Below, one piece after another: positions 17,523 through 26,208 of a stretch of 64,000 bases of DNA (positions are counted from its first letter, which is position 1; the number at the start of each line of letters is the position of its first letter). The DNA lies in assembly GCF_014640295.1 (NCBI RefSeq), contig NZ_BMGR01000011.1, forward strand, positions 62,001 through 126,000, read 5' to 3'. The DNA comes from Paenibacillus abyssi. Lineage in GTDB: Bacteria > Bacillota > Bacilli > Paenibacillales > Paenibacillaceae. The notes under the pieces are model-generated. The model was not told the origin of the DNA, did not search any database, and saw nothing but the letters and a program-made list of their open reading frames with translations. A program made the position numbers and the translations under genes.

Positions 17523-17625
17523 TCAACTATGGATAAAGGGATAATATGGAGAGTTGAAACCCTGTCATGAAATGCGATATCATGACAGCAGATGTAATAT
17601 TATCATCAGAGGTAGGTGATTCCGG

Positions 17626-18933
17626 GTGCAGCTAGATCATGCCTTGCTCCAGACGCAAACTCTAAAGCTGAATATGAAGCTTATGCAGTCTTTGACGATT
17701 TTACAGATGTCCTCTGTGGAATTGATTGATTATATTATTCAGCAATCCGCAGAAAATCCATTGATGGAGGTATCATTTGCTTCCCAATTGCCGCGTGAGA
17801 GAAGCTCGAAATCACCGGCAAACAAAGATCAATCCTTTGACCCATTGCTTCAATTAGCCAGCAGGCAGGATGAATCGCTGGAAATGATGCTCGTGAATCA
17901 ACTGCGCTTTCATAGAGCAGCTGAAACAACCTATAAAATCGCTGCTTTTTTAGCAGGTAATTTAAATGACGACGGTTTTTTGGCCATCACACTGGAAGAG
18001 GTATGCGATTATTTTCGAGTGTCTCTGGAAGAAGTAGAAGCCGCATTAGAGGTGCTGCAATCGTTGGAGCCACATGGCGTCGGCGCAAGATCTCTGCAGG
18101 AATGCTTATCCATTCAAATTGCCAGAGATTCGAGTGCGGATGTATGGGCGTTCCGTATCGTAAATGAGCATATCAATGAGCTTGCAGCAGGAAAGTTTAA
18201 ACGAATCGCGGAGCAGCTGAATATTTCACTTGATCAGGTAAAGGCTTCGCTGGAATACATCCAAACGTTGAACCCGCGTCCCGGTCTGGCTTACAACAAT
18301 CATACCGATTCCTATATCGTTCCGGACGCATTTGTCCATGTAAAAGAAGATCGTTATATTGTATCCTTGAATGAGGCGGTATATCCGAACGTTTCTATAA
18401 ACAGCTATTATCTACAGCTTAGAGCTGAAAGCGATTCCATACAGCTAAGAACTTTTGTCGGCAAGCACGCCAGGCCGGTTCAATGGATGATGGATCATAT
18501 CGAACAACGAAAAATAACACTGAGCAGAGTCATTACATCGATAGTCGACGAACAGCATCTCTTTTTAAACCACGGTATTCATCAGTTAAAACCGTTAAAT
18601 TTGAAAACGATTGCAGACAATTTGGAGATCGATATCTCGACTGTAAGCCGAGCCATCAAACATAAGTATGTCCAAACACCGCGCGGGGTTTTTCCGTTAA
18701 AGTTTTTCTTTACGAGCAAACTCCATTCACTTCATGAAGCTACCGCGGTTTCATCACAGAGCGTAAAGGCAAAAATCAAACAGCTGATTGAGGAAGAGAA
18801 CAAAAGCAGGCCTTTGTCCGATCAGCAGATCACTGACATTCTGAATGCCCAAGGAGTGCAAATCTCACGCAGAACAGTGATGAAATATAGAGAGGCGCTG
18901 AATATCCCGTCTTCTCGATTAAGGTGTTTTTAA
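17626..18933 (+). CDS. rpoN: RNA polymerase sigma-54 factor (RpoN/SigL)
   Basis: The alternative sigma factor that directs polymerase to -24/-12 promoters and needs an ATP-driven activator. The 435-aa protein shows the N-terminal activator-interacting region (QTLKLNMKLMQSLTILQMSSVELIDYI, then ENPLME), the core-binding region, and the C-terminal RpoN box read as ISRRTVMKYREALNIPSSRLR, where ARRTVAKYREaLxIPsSxxR is usual. GTG 17626 is preceded by AGAGGTAGGTGAT. It sits immediately before a sigma-54 activator gene and 3 kb upstream of a sigma-54-type promoter, so the regulator and target are physically linked. Confidence 0.95.
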   Translation: MQLDHALLQTQTLKLNMKLMQSLTILQMSSVELIDYIIQQSAENPLMEVSFASQLPRERSSKSPANKDQSFDPLLQLASRQDESLEMMLVNQLRFHRAAETTYKIAAFLAGNLNDDGFLAITLEEVCDYFRVSLEEVEAALEVLQSLEPHGVGARSLQECLSIQIARDSSADVWAFRIVNEHINELAAGKFKRIAEQLNISLDQVKASLEYIQTLNPRPGLAYNNHTDSYIVPDAFVHVKEDRYIVSLNEAVYPNVSINSYYLQLRAESDSIQLRTFVGKHARPVQWMMDHIEQRKITLSRVITSIVDEQHLFLNHGIHQLKPLNLKTIADNLEIDISTVSRAIKHKYVQTPRGVFPLKFFFTSKLHSLHEATAVSSQSVKAKIKQLIEEENKSRPLSDQQITDILNAQGVQISRRTVMKYREALNIPSSRLRCF

Positions 18934-18974
18934 GCTCGCTGCATCAATCGCCACACAAAAGGGGGAATTCAAAC

Positions 18975-20666
18975 ATGCTTCATGAATCCGTAACCATCGA
19001 TCTATGGGAAAATATTTTTTCCTCTATGCATAATAGTGTCATCGTGGTTAATGTCCATAACCAGATTCTGCTGATGAATGAATCCGCCCGGCGACTGCTG
19101 GGCATCCAGGATGAGGACTGGAAGAACAAAAATATAAAAACACTCATCCCAAATTCACGTATGCATGAAATACTGGATGGGGGAGAGCGCTCAATCGGAC
19201 AGAAAATGGTCATTTCAGGCCGGGTCTGCATGGTGAATCGCACTCCGCTTTATCAAGATGGCGAGATGATCGGTGCGATCGGTGTGATTCAGGATATATC
19301 AGAGATGGATCATTACCGGAATTTAGTCAAGCAAATGGAATCGATTATCGAATTTTCAACGGACGCCACTTATGTTGTTGATCGGGAAGGGATTACGATA
19401 CAGGTTAATACAGCCTATGAGGAGCTTACCGGGTTCCACCGGGAAGAATTAGTGGGCCGACGCATGACTGACTTGATGTCGGAGGGTTATTTTGACCAAT
19501 CCGTCTCCGTGCTCGTGCTGGAGCAAAAACAACGCATCTCCATCATTCAACGAATCGGCGGCAAGAAGGATGTGGTTGTGACCGGCAACCCCATATTCAA
19601 TGAGCTTGGGGAGCTAGAGCTTGTTGTAACCAGCGTGAAGGATATTACACAGCTTAATGAATTGCAAAAAGAATTGGAGAAAGCCCAGCGCTTATCAACA
19701 ATCCAAAATAATCGTTATGCGATCAAAAGTGGAGAATCCGAACAAAACTTCATTATATACAGCTCACAGATTAAGAAGGTATATGAAAAAATTCAACAAG
19801 TGGCCCCTTTCCCGACGAGTATATTGCTTAATGGCCCTTCAGGTACAGGAAAAGAAGTAATGGCCAATCTGATACATGATCTAAGCGACCGAAGAGAACA
19901 ACCGTTTATAAAAATTAACTGCAGCGCGATTCCTGAGCAGCTGCTGGAGTCCGAATTGTTCGGGTATGAGGCCGGAGCCTTTACCGGTGCGAACCGAAAC
20001 GGAAAGATCGGTTTATTGGAGCTGGCGGATAAAGGAACGGTCATGCTGGATGAAATCGGAGAAATGCCGCTCGCACTGCAAGTGAAGCTGCTGCGTGTGC
20101 TCCAAGAAAAGCAGATGCTGAGAATAGGAGGCACAAAACCCCGTAATCTGGATATTCGAATCGTATCCGCAACGAACCAGGATGTAAGAAAACGGATTAA
20201 AGAGGGGAAATTCCGGGAAGATCTCTACTACCGGTTAGCCGTTATTGAAATTTCGATTCCGCCGCTTGTCGAACGCCAAGAGGATATCATTCCATTAATC
20301 GATCATTATTTTTCATTCTTTTGCCGCCAGTTCCGAATCGACAAACAGATGTCGCAGGAAACCAAAGCCATATTGAAGGCGTACCACTGGCCAGGCAATG
20401 TCAGGGAACTGCGCAATCTGATTGAGAACATGCTGGTTTCTGTCCCGGCACATATAATTGAACCCGTTCATCTGCCTTTGCATGTCCATGACCGGAGTTA
20501 TTCTGAATCGCCTTCTTCATTAAAAGAGCAAGTTCAGCAATTCGAGCAGAGAATTATCAGCGAAGTCGTCGAAAAATACAGTTCCTTAAGAAAAGCCGCT
20601 GAGCAGTTAGGGGTCGATCATTCCACATTAGTAAAGAAAATGCAGCGTTGGGAACAATCGAAGTAG
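18975..20666 (+). CDS. PAS-containing sigma-54-dependent transcriptional activator
   Basis: A 563-aa enhancer-binding protein. Two N-terminal PAS domains (about residues 10-125 and 130-240) probably sense a ligand; no receiver domain is present. The AAA+ domain carries Walker A NGPSGTGKEV, the sigma-54-contacting GAFTGA loop (near residue 333) and a Walker B-like GTVMLDEIGEM, so it should be an active ATPase. The C-terminus is a Fis-type helix-turn-helix (LRKAAEQLGVDHSTLVKKMQRW). ATG 18975 follows AAAAGGGGG, and the gene starts 41 bases after rpoN. It is followed by a terminator, an inverted repeat and a -24/-12 promoter, so it most likely regulates the aldehyde dehydrogenase operon downstream. 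Confidence 0.92.
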   Translation: MLHESVTIDLWENIFSSMHNSVIVVNVHNQILLMNESARRLLGIQDEDWKNKNIKTLIPNSRMHEILDGGERSIGQKMVISGRVCMVNRTPLYQDGEMIGAIGVIQDISEMDHYRNLVKQMESIIEFSTDATYVVDREGITIQVNTAYEELTGFHREELVGRRMTDLMSEGYFDQSVSVLVLEQKQRISIIQRIGGKKDVVVTGNPIFNELGELELVVTSVKDITQLNELQKELEKAQRLSTIQNNRYAIKSGESEQNFIIYSSQIKKVYEKIQQVAPFPTSILLNGPSGTGKEVMANLIHDLSDRREQPFIKINCSAIPEQLLESELFGYEAGAFTGANRNGKIGLLELADKGTVMLDEIGEMPLALQVKLLRVLQEKQMLRIGGTKPRNLDIRIVSATNQDVRKRIKEGKFREDLYYRLAVIEISIPPLVERQEDIIPLIDHYFSFFCRQFRIDKQMSQETKAILKAYHWPGNVRELRNLIENMLVSVPAHIIEPVHLPLHVHDRSYSESPSSLKEQVQQFEQRIISEVVEKYSSLRKAAEQLGVDHSTLVKKMQRWEQSK

Positions 20667-20685
20667 CATTGGTGAAATTTTTCTG

Positions 20686-20722
20686 TGAGACGGTGAATTA
20701 ATTCACCGTCTCATTGTTGTTT
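20686..20722 (+). terminator. Intrinsic terminator after the activator gene
   Basis: A perfect 28-base palindrome (20686-20713) with arms TGAGACGGTGAATT and its complement, followed by TTGTTGTTTA. It isolates the activator transcript from the sigma-54 promoter region. Confidence 0.7.
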
Positions 20723-20744
20723 ACGAGCCATTGTAGCGAAAAAA

Positions 20745-20764
20745 GTGGTGATTATTATCACCAC
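20745..20764. promoter_or_regulatory. Candidate upstream activator site (inverted repeat)
   Basis: GTGGTGAT and ATCACCAC, separated by TATT, form a perfect inverted repeat centred roughly 88 bases before the predicted transcription start. Upstream activator sites of sigma-54 promoters usually lie 80-200 bases upstream and are palindromes bound by the Fis-type domain of the activator. Position and symmetry fit; binding is inferred. Confidence 0.6.
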
Positions 20765-20814
20765 AAGCACAAAGAGCAGGAGTGCTTTTTCACAGCAGGA
20801 CGGGTATTTCAAGA

Positions 20815-20832
20815 TTGGCACGATTTTTGCTT
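20815..20832 (+). promoter_or_regulatory. Sigma-54 (-24/-12) promoter
   Basis: TTGGCACGATTTTTGCTT matches the sigma-54 consensus TGGCACN5TTGCW closely. GG (20817-20818) and GC (20829-20830) are ten bases apart as required. Transcription is expected to start near 20842, about 25 bases before the aldehyde dehydrogenase start. The linked rpoN and activator genes support it. Confidence 0.88.
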
Positions 20833-20867
20833 ATATATTTAGTATAACAATAGAAGGAGGTGCTTAA

Positions 20868-22301
20868 TTGGAAACGGTAACAAAGGGATTATTTATTAAT
20901 GGCAGCTGGAAGGTAAAAGATCGCGGCTATCCTTTGTACGCTCCCTATGACGGCCAACTGCTGGCGCATATAAGCAAAGCGGATGAGGGGGATGTACAGG
21001 AGGCGATTGCCGGGGCGCATCAAGCTTATGAAACGATGCGCAAGCTGCCTGCCCATAAGCGTGCTGAGATCTTATTCAAGGTAGCACAGCAGTTAAAGGA
21101 AAGAAAAGAAGAAGCAGCACGATTGTTATCACTGGAAGCCGGTAAACCGATCCGCACGGCGAGAGCGGAGATCGGCCGTACGGTTACCACGTACGAATTT
21201 GCCGCTGAGGAAGCCAAACGGATCTACGGGGAAACAATCCCGATGGATGCTGCACCCGGCGGAGAAGACCGTCTCGGGTTCACATGGAGGGAACCGCTTG
21301 GCGTTGTCGTTGCAATCAGTCCGTTTAACTTTCCATTTAATCTAGTTGCCCACAAGCTCGGACCTGCTATCGCGGCGGGAAATACAGTCGTGTTGAAACC
21401 GGCGGAGCAAACCCCGCTAAGTTCACTATTAATAGCCGAAATGTTCCAGCAAGCCGGATTGCCTGCAGGAGCTCTTCAGGTCGTTACAGGTAGCGGCCGT
21501 GAGCTTGGCGATGCGCTGGTAAGCGATGACCGCGTGAAAAAAGTCACCTTCACAGGAAGCGTGGAGGTAGGCAAACGGATTAAATCAAAAACCGGGCTGC
21601 GCAAAGTAACATTAGAGCTTGGTTCCAATTCAGCGCTTATTGTGGAGCCGGATGTTCCGATCGAGAAAATCGTGCCAAGATGCGTGGAAGGCGCGTTCGC
21701 ATTCGCCGGACAAGTTTGTATCTCTCTACAGCGTATCTATGTGCATGAATCGATCTATCAACCGTTTTCGGAGCAATTCATCCGCAGAACGGAACAGCTT
21801 CGGGTCGGCGATCCGCTGGACGAACAAACGGATATAAGCAGCATGATCCACACGCGAGAGATTGAGCGCATCGACACATGGGTGAAAGAGGCGGTCGAGG
21901 CAGGAGCGAGAATTGGCTGCGGCGGCCGGCGAGAAGATTCGGTTTACTTGCCAACCGTCATGCTTGATGTAAAGCAGGATATGGCAGTCTCGTGCCAGGA
22001 GGTATTCGCACCCGTTGTATCGATCGTGCCTTACAGAAATTTGGATGAAGCGATCTCGATGGCCAATGACTCGAACTATGGCTTGAATGTGGGAATTTAT
22101 ACGCAAAACATTACTAATGCGTTCCAGGCTGCCCGGGAGATTCAATCCGGCGGTGTCATCATTAATGATATCCCTACCTTTCGCGTGGATCACATGCCTT
22201 ATGGCGGCGTGAAAGAAAGCGGTTACGGCCGCGAGGGCATCAAATATGCGGTGCAAGAGATGACGGAATTGAAATTTGTATCGATAAAAACTCAATTTTA
22301 A
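20868..22301 (+). CDS. NAD(P)-dependent aldehyde dehydrogenase (semialdehyde type)
   Basis: A 477-aa aldehyde dehydrogenase. NFPFNLVAHKLGPAIAAGNTVVLKP is the cofactor-binding region. The catalytic pair is Glu near residue 250 in LELGSNS and Cys near 284 in FAGQVCISLQR; PYGGVKESGYGREG closes the family pattern. It resembles succinic semialdehyde, lactaldehyde and related dehydrogenases. TTG 20868 is used because AGAAGGAGGTG precedes it. It is the first gene after the sigma-54 promoter. With the downstream lactonase and iron alcohol dehydrogenase it matches the role of BlcA (succinic semialdehyde dehydrogenase) in the Agrobacterium gamma-butyrolactone pathway; that role is inferred from the gene set. 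Confidence 0.85.
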   Translation: METVTKGLFINGSWKVKDRGYPLYAPYDGQLLAHISKADEGDVQEAIAGAHQAYETMRKLPAHKRAEILFKVAQQLKERKEEAARLLSLEAGKPIRTARAEIGRTVTTYEFAAEEAKRIYGETIPMDAAPGGEDRLGFTWREPLGVVVAISPFNFPFNLVAHKLGPAIAAGNTVVLKPAEQTPLSSLLIAEMFQQAGLPAGALQVVTGSGRELGDALVSDDRVKKVTFTGSVEVGKRIKSKTGLRKVTLELGSNSALIVEPDVPIEKIVPRCVEGAFAFAGQVCISLQRIYVHESIYQPFSEQFIRRTEQLRVGDPLDEQTDISSMIHTREIERIDTWVKEAVEAGARIGCGGRREDSVYLPTVMLDVKQDMAVSCQEVFAPVVSIVPYRNLDEAISMANDSNYGLNVGIYTQNITNAFQAAREIQSGGVIINDIPTFRVDHMPYGGVKESGYGREGIKYAVQEMTELKFVSIKTQF

Positions 22302-22320
22302 TTTCAGGGAGGAATTCTAC

Positions 22321-23169
22321 ATGTCAAATATTATTAAAGCACGCCCTAAGCTTTATGTAATGGATAACGGCCGTATGAGCATGGATAAAAACTGGATGAT
22401 TGCGATGCATAATCCGGCAACCATTGACAATCCGAACGCGCCTACACAATTTGTGGAATTTCCTATTTACACGGTTCTAATCGATCATCCCGAAGGAAAA
22501 ATTCTGTTTGATACGTCCTGCAATCCAGACTCAATGGGCATTGAAGGCCGCTGGGCCGATTCTACACAGAAGGCTTTCCCTTGGGTAGCCAACGAGGAAT
22601 GTTATCTGCACAACCGGCTGGCACAGCTGAAGGTAAGGCCGGAGGATATTAAATATGTCATTGCATCCCATCTCCACCTTGATCACGCGGGCTGCCTGGA
22701 AATGTTCACCAATGCAACGATCATCGTCCATGAGGATGAATTGAACGGTACGCTTCAAACCTATGCCCGCAATCAGAAAGAAGGGGCCTACATCTGGGGA
22801 GACATTGATGCGTGGATCAAAAATCAACTTCAATGGCGTACTGTCAAAAGGGAAGAGGATAACCTGGAACTCGCCGAAGGCATAAAAGTGCTTAACTTCG
22901 GCAGCGGCCATGCCTGGGGCATGTTAGGCCTGCATATCCAGATGCCTGAGACGGGCGGCATTATCTTGGCTTCCGATGCAATCTATACGGCTGAAAGCTA
23001 TGGTCCGCCGGTCAAACCTCCGGGCATTATCTATGATTCCATCGGATATGGCAAAACCGTGGAGAAAATAAGAAGACTTGCACAGCGTACGGAATCCCAG
23101 GTATGGTTCGGACATGATTCTAACCAATTCAAGCAGTTCCGCAAATCGACTGAAGGCTACTATGAATAA
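22321..23169 (+). CDS. Metallo-beta-lactamase-fold lactonase (AttM/BlcC and AHL-lactonase family)
   Basis: A 282-aa di-metal hydrolase. The metal site HLHLDHAG (from about residue 117) supplies HxHxDH, and LASDAIYTAESYGPP and WFGHD give the later ligands. The order and the SDA-Y segment are those of the AttM/AiiA/BlcC lactonases that open homoserine-lactone or gamma-butyrolactone rings. No signal peptide is visible, so it acts in the cytoplasm. A good GGAGG site precedes ATG 22321, 19 bases after the aldehyde dehydrogenase. Being between an aldehyde and an alcohol dehydrogenase points to lactone catabolism rather than quorum quenching as the main job; both remain possible. Confidence 0.85.
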   Translation: MSNIIKARPKLYVMDNGRMSMDKNWMIAMHNPATIDNPNAPTQFVEFPIYTVLIDHPEGKILFDTSCNPDSMGIEGRWADSTQKAFPWVANEECYLHNRLAQLKVRPEDIKYVIASHLHLDHAGCLEMFTNATIIVHEDELNGTLQTYARNQKEGAYIWGDIDAWIKNQLQWRTVKREEDNLELAEGIKVLNFGSGHAWGMLGLHIQMPETGGIILASDAIYTAESYGPPVKPPGIIYDSIGYGKTVEKIRRLAQRTESQVWFGHDSNQFKQFRKSTEGYYE

Positions 23170-23183
23170 AGAAGGTGCAGCTC

Positions 23184-24374
23184 ATGACTTCTTCAAGACT
23201 CGTATTTACTCCGCTTAACTATATGGGATGGGGGGCTTTAGAGCAGTTGTGGCCTGAAGTGGCCAAATATGCGCCATCTCGGATATTGCTCGTAACGGAT
23301 TCGGCACTTGAGAAAATCGGTATGATCAAACCAATCTCCTCTAAGCTGGAGCAAGAGGGATACGAGGTCGTCGTTTATACGGATGTTGTCCCTGAACCGC
23401 CGCTTGAAATCGGAGAGAAGCTGGTTAGCTACACTCGTGACGGGAAATTTGACCTGGTCATCGGCGTCGGAGGCGGAAGCGCCTTAGACCTGGCCAAGCT
23501 CGCTGCTGTATTATCCTCGCATGAGGGTAAAGTAGCCGATTATTTAAATTTGACGGGAACGAAAAAGCTCGAGCATAAAGGGCTGCCCAAAATTATGATC
23601 CCAACCACTTCCGGGACCGGCTCGGAAGTGACGAACATTTCAGTGCTTTCATTGGAAAGCACAAAGGATGTGGTGACGCACGATTATCTTATGGCTGACG
23701 TTGCAATCATTGATCCGCAGCTAACCGTTTCCGTTCCGCCGCGTGTCACCGCTGCAACCGGGGTGGATGCGCTTACCCATGCGATTGAAGCCTATGTCTC
23801 TGTAAATGCCACTCCAATCACTGATGGTTTGGCACTGCAGGCGATTCGCCTGATCAGCCGCGCACTTCGAACAGCGGTGAAGAACGGTCAGGACCGGCAA
23901 GCGCGCATCGATATGAGCTATGGCAGCAATATTGCTGGTTTTGCATTTTTCAATGCCGGCGTTGCCGGGGTTCACGCCCTTGCTTATCCGCTTGGCGGCC
24001 AGTTCCATATCTCGCATGGAGAATCCAATGCCGTACTGCTGCCATATGTCATGGGATATATCCGCAGAAGCTGTTCGAAGAGAATGGCTGACATATTGGA
24101 AGCGATGGGCGGGTATGCGAGTTATATGTCGGAGGAAGAGGCTTCCCTCAAATGCGTTGAGGAGTTGGAGAGATTGGTATGCGATGTCGGCATCCCAAGC
24201 ACGCTGAAGGGATTTGACATTCCTGAGCGTGCGCTGGCGAGCCTCACGGAAGATGGTGTGAAGCAGAAACGCCTGTTGGCCCGCAGTCCTCTATTGCTGG
24301 AGAAAGAGGATATCCGGATCATTTATCAGTCTGCTTACGACGGCGTGATTACGGAGGCTAAACATACGGTTTAA
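23184..24374 (+). CDS. Iron-containing alcohol dehydrogenase (possible 4-hydroxybutyrate-type dehydrogenase)
   Basis: A 396-aa group III alcohol dehydrogenase. GVGGGSALDLAKLAA is the NAD-binding loop, PTTSGTGSEVT a family signature, and the metal ligands are found in ATGVDALTHAIEAY, GVHALAYPLGGQFHISHGESNAVLLP (two His). AttL/BlcB proteins that oxidise 4-hydroxybutyrate to succinic semialdehyde belong to this family. ATG 23184 is six bases after GAAGGTG. It completes a three-enzyme set: lactone to hydroxy acid, to semialdehyde, to acid. A bidirectional terminator follows at once, so the operon ends here. Confidence 0.85.
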   Translation: MTSSRLVFTPLNYMGWGALEQLWPEVAKYAPSRILLVTDSALEKIGMIKPISSKLEQEGYEVVVYTDVVPEPPLEIGEKLVSYTRDGKFDLVIGVGGGSALDLAKLAAVLSSHEGKVADYLNLTGTKKLEHKGLPKIMIPTTSGTGSEVTNISVLSLESTKDVVTHDYLMADVAIIDPQLTVSVPPRVTAATGVDALTHAIEAYVSVNATPITDGLALQAIRLISRALRTAVKNGQDRQARIDMSYGSNIAGFAFFNAGVAGVHALAYPLGGQFHISHGESNAVLLPYVMGYIRRSCSKRMADILEAMGGYASYMSEEEASLKCVEELERLVCDVGIPSTLKGFDIPERALASLTEDGVKQKRLLARSPLLLEKEDIRIIYQSAYDGVITEAKHTV

Positions 24375-24381
24375 CCTAATA

Positions 24382-24420
24382 GATCAAAACCGCCACAACC
24401 TTTTTGTGACGGTTTTGATC
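24382..24420. terminator. Bidirectional terminator between convergent genes
   Basis: GATCAAAACCG (24382-24392) and CGGTTTTGATC (24410-24420) form an 11-bp stem, extended inward by CACAA/TTGTG. T or A runs inside each arm serve both directions. It lies between the alcohol dehydrogenase and the minus-strand kinase-like gene, whose stop codon it overlaps. Confidence 0.75.
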
Positions 24421-24934
24421 ATTTCTGTTTCAACTGAAAGTTACCGTAGTCGATGATAATGATTCGATCTTTGTAAAGTCTTAGATTTTTTGCCTTAAGA
24501 CTAAAGATAAGGACTTGTTCCTGCGAAAACCGTTTCTTCATCTTTAACAGTTTATCTTCATCATCCTCTGTCAGATTCACCCTTTGAATCATTTTCTTCA
24601 TGATGATCCATCCATCGCCATGCTCCATGACCGGACAAAGATACTTTCGCAGCTTACTTGAACAATGGGCATAAATATCGTATTCCATCTGGTTGCATTG
24701 CAAGCCATCCTTTGTTATTGGAATTTTGAGGACATACCCGTTCAACAGATCATAGACAATCCTGCTCTTGCCGGAACCGAGTAATTTATAAGGAAGCTGC
24801 AAAGACTTGACGGCTCGTTTAACCCTCTTTTCTGCCGAGCGTGTTCGATACTTAAGCATTTCTGAAACCCAGTACCTTATGGATATCAAATCATCAATCG
24901 TTAAATATAGGCTTTTCAATCCCGGCACCTCCAA
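24419..24934 (-). CDS. Short protein-kinase-like protein
   Basis: A 171-aa protein with the beginning of a kinase fold. LLGSGKSRIVYDLLNGYVLKIPI gives a glycine-rich loop and the ATP-anchoring Lys, and IIIIDYGNF near the C-terminus resembles the metal-binding DFG. No clear HRD-type catalytic loop is visible in the about 40 residues between, and the C-lobe is missing, so the protein is less than half the normal kinase length. It may be a minimal or inactive kinase-like protein. Similar short frames are found as hypothetical genes in Bacillus-type genomes. Function unknown. Confidence 0.6.
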   Translation of the reverse strand: MEVPGLKSLYLTIDDLISIRYWVSEMLKYRTRSAEKRVKRAVKSLQLPYKLLGSGKSRIVYDLLNGYVLKIPITKDGLQCNQMEYDIYAHCSSKLRKYLCPVMEHGDGWIIMKKMIQRVNLTEDDEDKLLKMKKRFSQEQVLIFSLKAKNLRLYKDRIIIIDYGNFQLKQK

Positions 24935-25122
24935 TCTACTCTATTAGGATATGTAGAGAGGAAACCCATCGTCCCGGCTAATGCACACCTTGTATCCTGT
25001 GATTAGTAGGGATGGTCATTTGCTCTTGCTGAGGTTCTTTTTTTGTGATAACATGGGTGAAATTTCCTCCGCTCGCAAACAAACGAGGGAAGATCCAAAA
25101 AACGTAACGGGAGTGAATTGTC

Positions 25123-25440
25123 ATGCTATTCGAACTTAGGATCTACACGATGCATCCGGAAAAATTAAGCGCCATACATGAACGGTTCTCGAACCACACC
25201 CTCGGCATCTTTGAACGGTTAGGGATGAAGGTGAACGATTTTTGGATAGATGCAAACGATGAACCTAAGCTGTACTACATTATGGAATACAATGATCTCG
25301 CGGAAAGAAACCGCCAGTGGGATCTATTCAGGGAAGATAAAGAATGGAAAGAAGTGAAACAAAAGTCGGAAGAAAACGGTCCGATTGTCAAGCAGATTGA
25401 AGAAATCTTTATGCATCGGGCAGATTTTTTTAGGCGTTAG
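25123..25440 (+). CDS. NIPSNAP-family protein
   Basis: A 105-aa single-domain protein with a ferredoxin-like alpha-beta pattern. FELRIYTMHPEKLSAIHERFSNHTLGIFERLGM is the classic NIPSNAP start (ELRxYt-pGk), followed by FWIDANDEPKLYYIMEYND. Members are small dimeric proteins, often near oxidoreductases, of undefined enzymatic role. CGGGAGTG precedes ATG 25123. It stands alone between two convergently arranged minus-strand genes. Confidence 0.85.
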   Translation: MLFELRIYTMHPEKLSAIHERFSNHTLGIFERLGMKVNDFWIDANDEPKLYYIMEYNDLAERNRQWDLFREDKEWKEVKQKSEENGPIVKQIEEIFMHRADFFRR

Positions 25441-25506
25441 TGTAATAGGTTACGAGCAAAAGGGGCCATGCAAAAGGATTCGGATATCCAATTGCGTGGT
25501 CCCTTA

Positions 25507-26208
25507 TTAGCCGCGAAGACGAAGAATTTGAAATGCTTCCGCGAATTCCTCATAGATTTGATTGCCCCGAAATTTCGCTTTATAATAGATGCTTTCCTCA
25601 TTCACAGGATGTTTGTTCGAGCCTAATTGTGTAACATACGCCTTTAACGCATCCAGCTTGCGGGTGATTTCCTCTTTGGTCAGCGAGACATATAGGTTTG
25701 GGGTAAAAGAGAGCTCCCCATCTGTCTCATAGATGTATACAGAGCCATTCCAAAAATAGGGACGAGCAGCAGCAACAGCTGCTTGATGGAGGGCTTCATG
25801 GTCCTGATGTTTTGTTATGGACGGAATGAAGATAACTGTAGGGCAAAAGTCTGTTATATGCCTTTCAATGTGGTCTACCAATTCTGCGCGTGAAATAGTA
25901 TCTAATTTGCTATCATAACGAGGTTTGACAGATTGGTCTTGATATAAGATGTGGTAATCGTCCACGCCCAGAATTTGCATGGCTTTCTGCAATTCTTTTA
26001 TACGTTTATTCCCTTGATAGGAGCTGTAAGCACCAATCTCTTTTTTGTATCGTTTGGAGAAAGTTAAGGTAAAGCAGGCGATTACGACTCGAACCGGGCT
26101 TTTGCAGCCAAGATATTTCTGAAGAACACCTCCACAACCCAATGTCTCATCATCGGCATGAGGAGCAAGCACCAGCACGCGTTGGTTGTTATAATCAATC
26201 GAATTCAT
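25507..26208 (-). CDS. PIG-L / LmbE-type deacetylase
   Basis: A 233-aa zinc-dependent N-acetyl-sugar deacetylase-like protein. VLVLAPHADDETLGCGG carries the zinc-binding PHxDDE motif, and the later HQDHEALHQAA gives the third His ligand (HxDH). Known members act on N-acetylglucosaminyl substrates such as GlcNAc-malate in bacillithiol synthesis (BshB) or on lipid-linked sugars; this one is close to the BshB-like size but no bshA or bshC gene is nearby. ATG at 26208 is preferred because AAGGAAGGTG lies seven bases upstream; an ATG at 26235 is in frame. Confidence 0.85.
   Translation of the reverse strand: MNSIDYNNQRVLVLAPHADDETLGCGGVLQKYLGCKSPVRVVIACFTLTFSKRYKKEIGAYSSYQGNKRIKELQKAMQILGVDDYHILYQDQSVKPRYDSKLDTISRAELVDHIERHITDFCPTVIFIPSITKHQDHEALHQAAVAAARPYFWNGSVYIYETDGELSFTPNLYVSLTKEEITRKLDALKAYVTQLGSNKHPVNEESIYYKAKFRGNQIYEEFAEAFQILRLRG

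Larger units (their letters stand above)
17139..17625. other. Divergent intergenic region between the CNNM gene and rpoN
   Basis: Contains the promoter regions of both genes, a six-base tandem repeat and a stand-alone terminator-like hairpin near 17491-17522. No protein-coding frame with ribosome binding site was recognised; a 23-codon frame across the hairpin was considered and rejected. Confidence 0.5.

Noticed and set aside
17473-17542. 23-codon frame over the hairpin upstream of rpoN
   Set aside because: No ribosome binding site, and it is explained by the inverted repeat.
22321-23169. Lactonase as part of a quorum-sensing locus
   Set aside because: No LuxI/LuxR-type gene is nearby. The flanking dehydrogenases favour a catabolic role, so quorum quenching was not made the main call.
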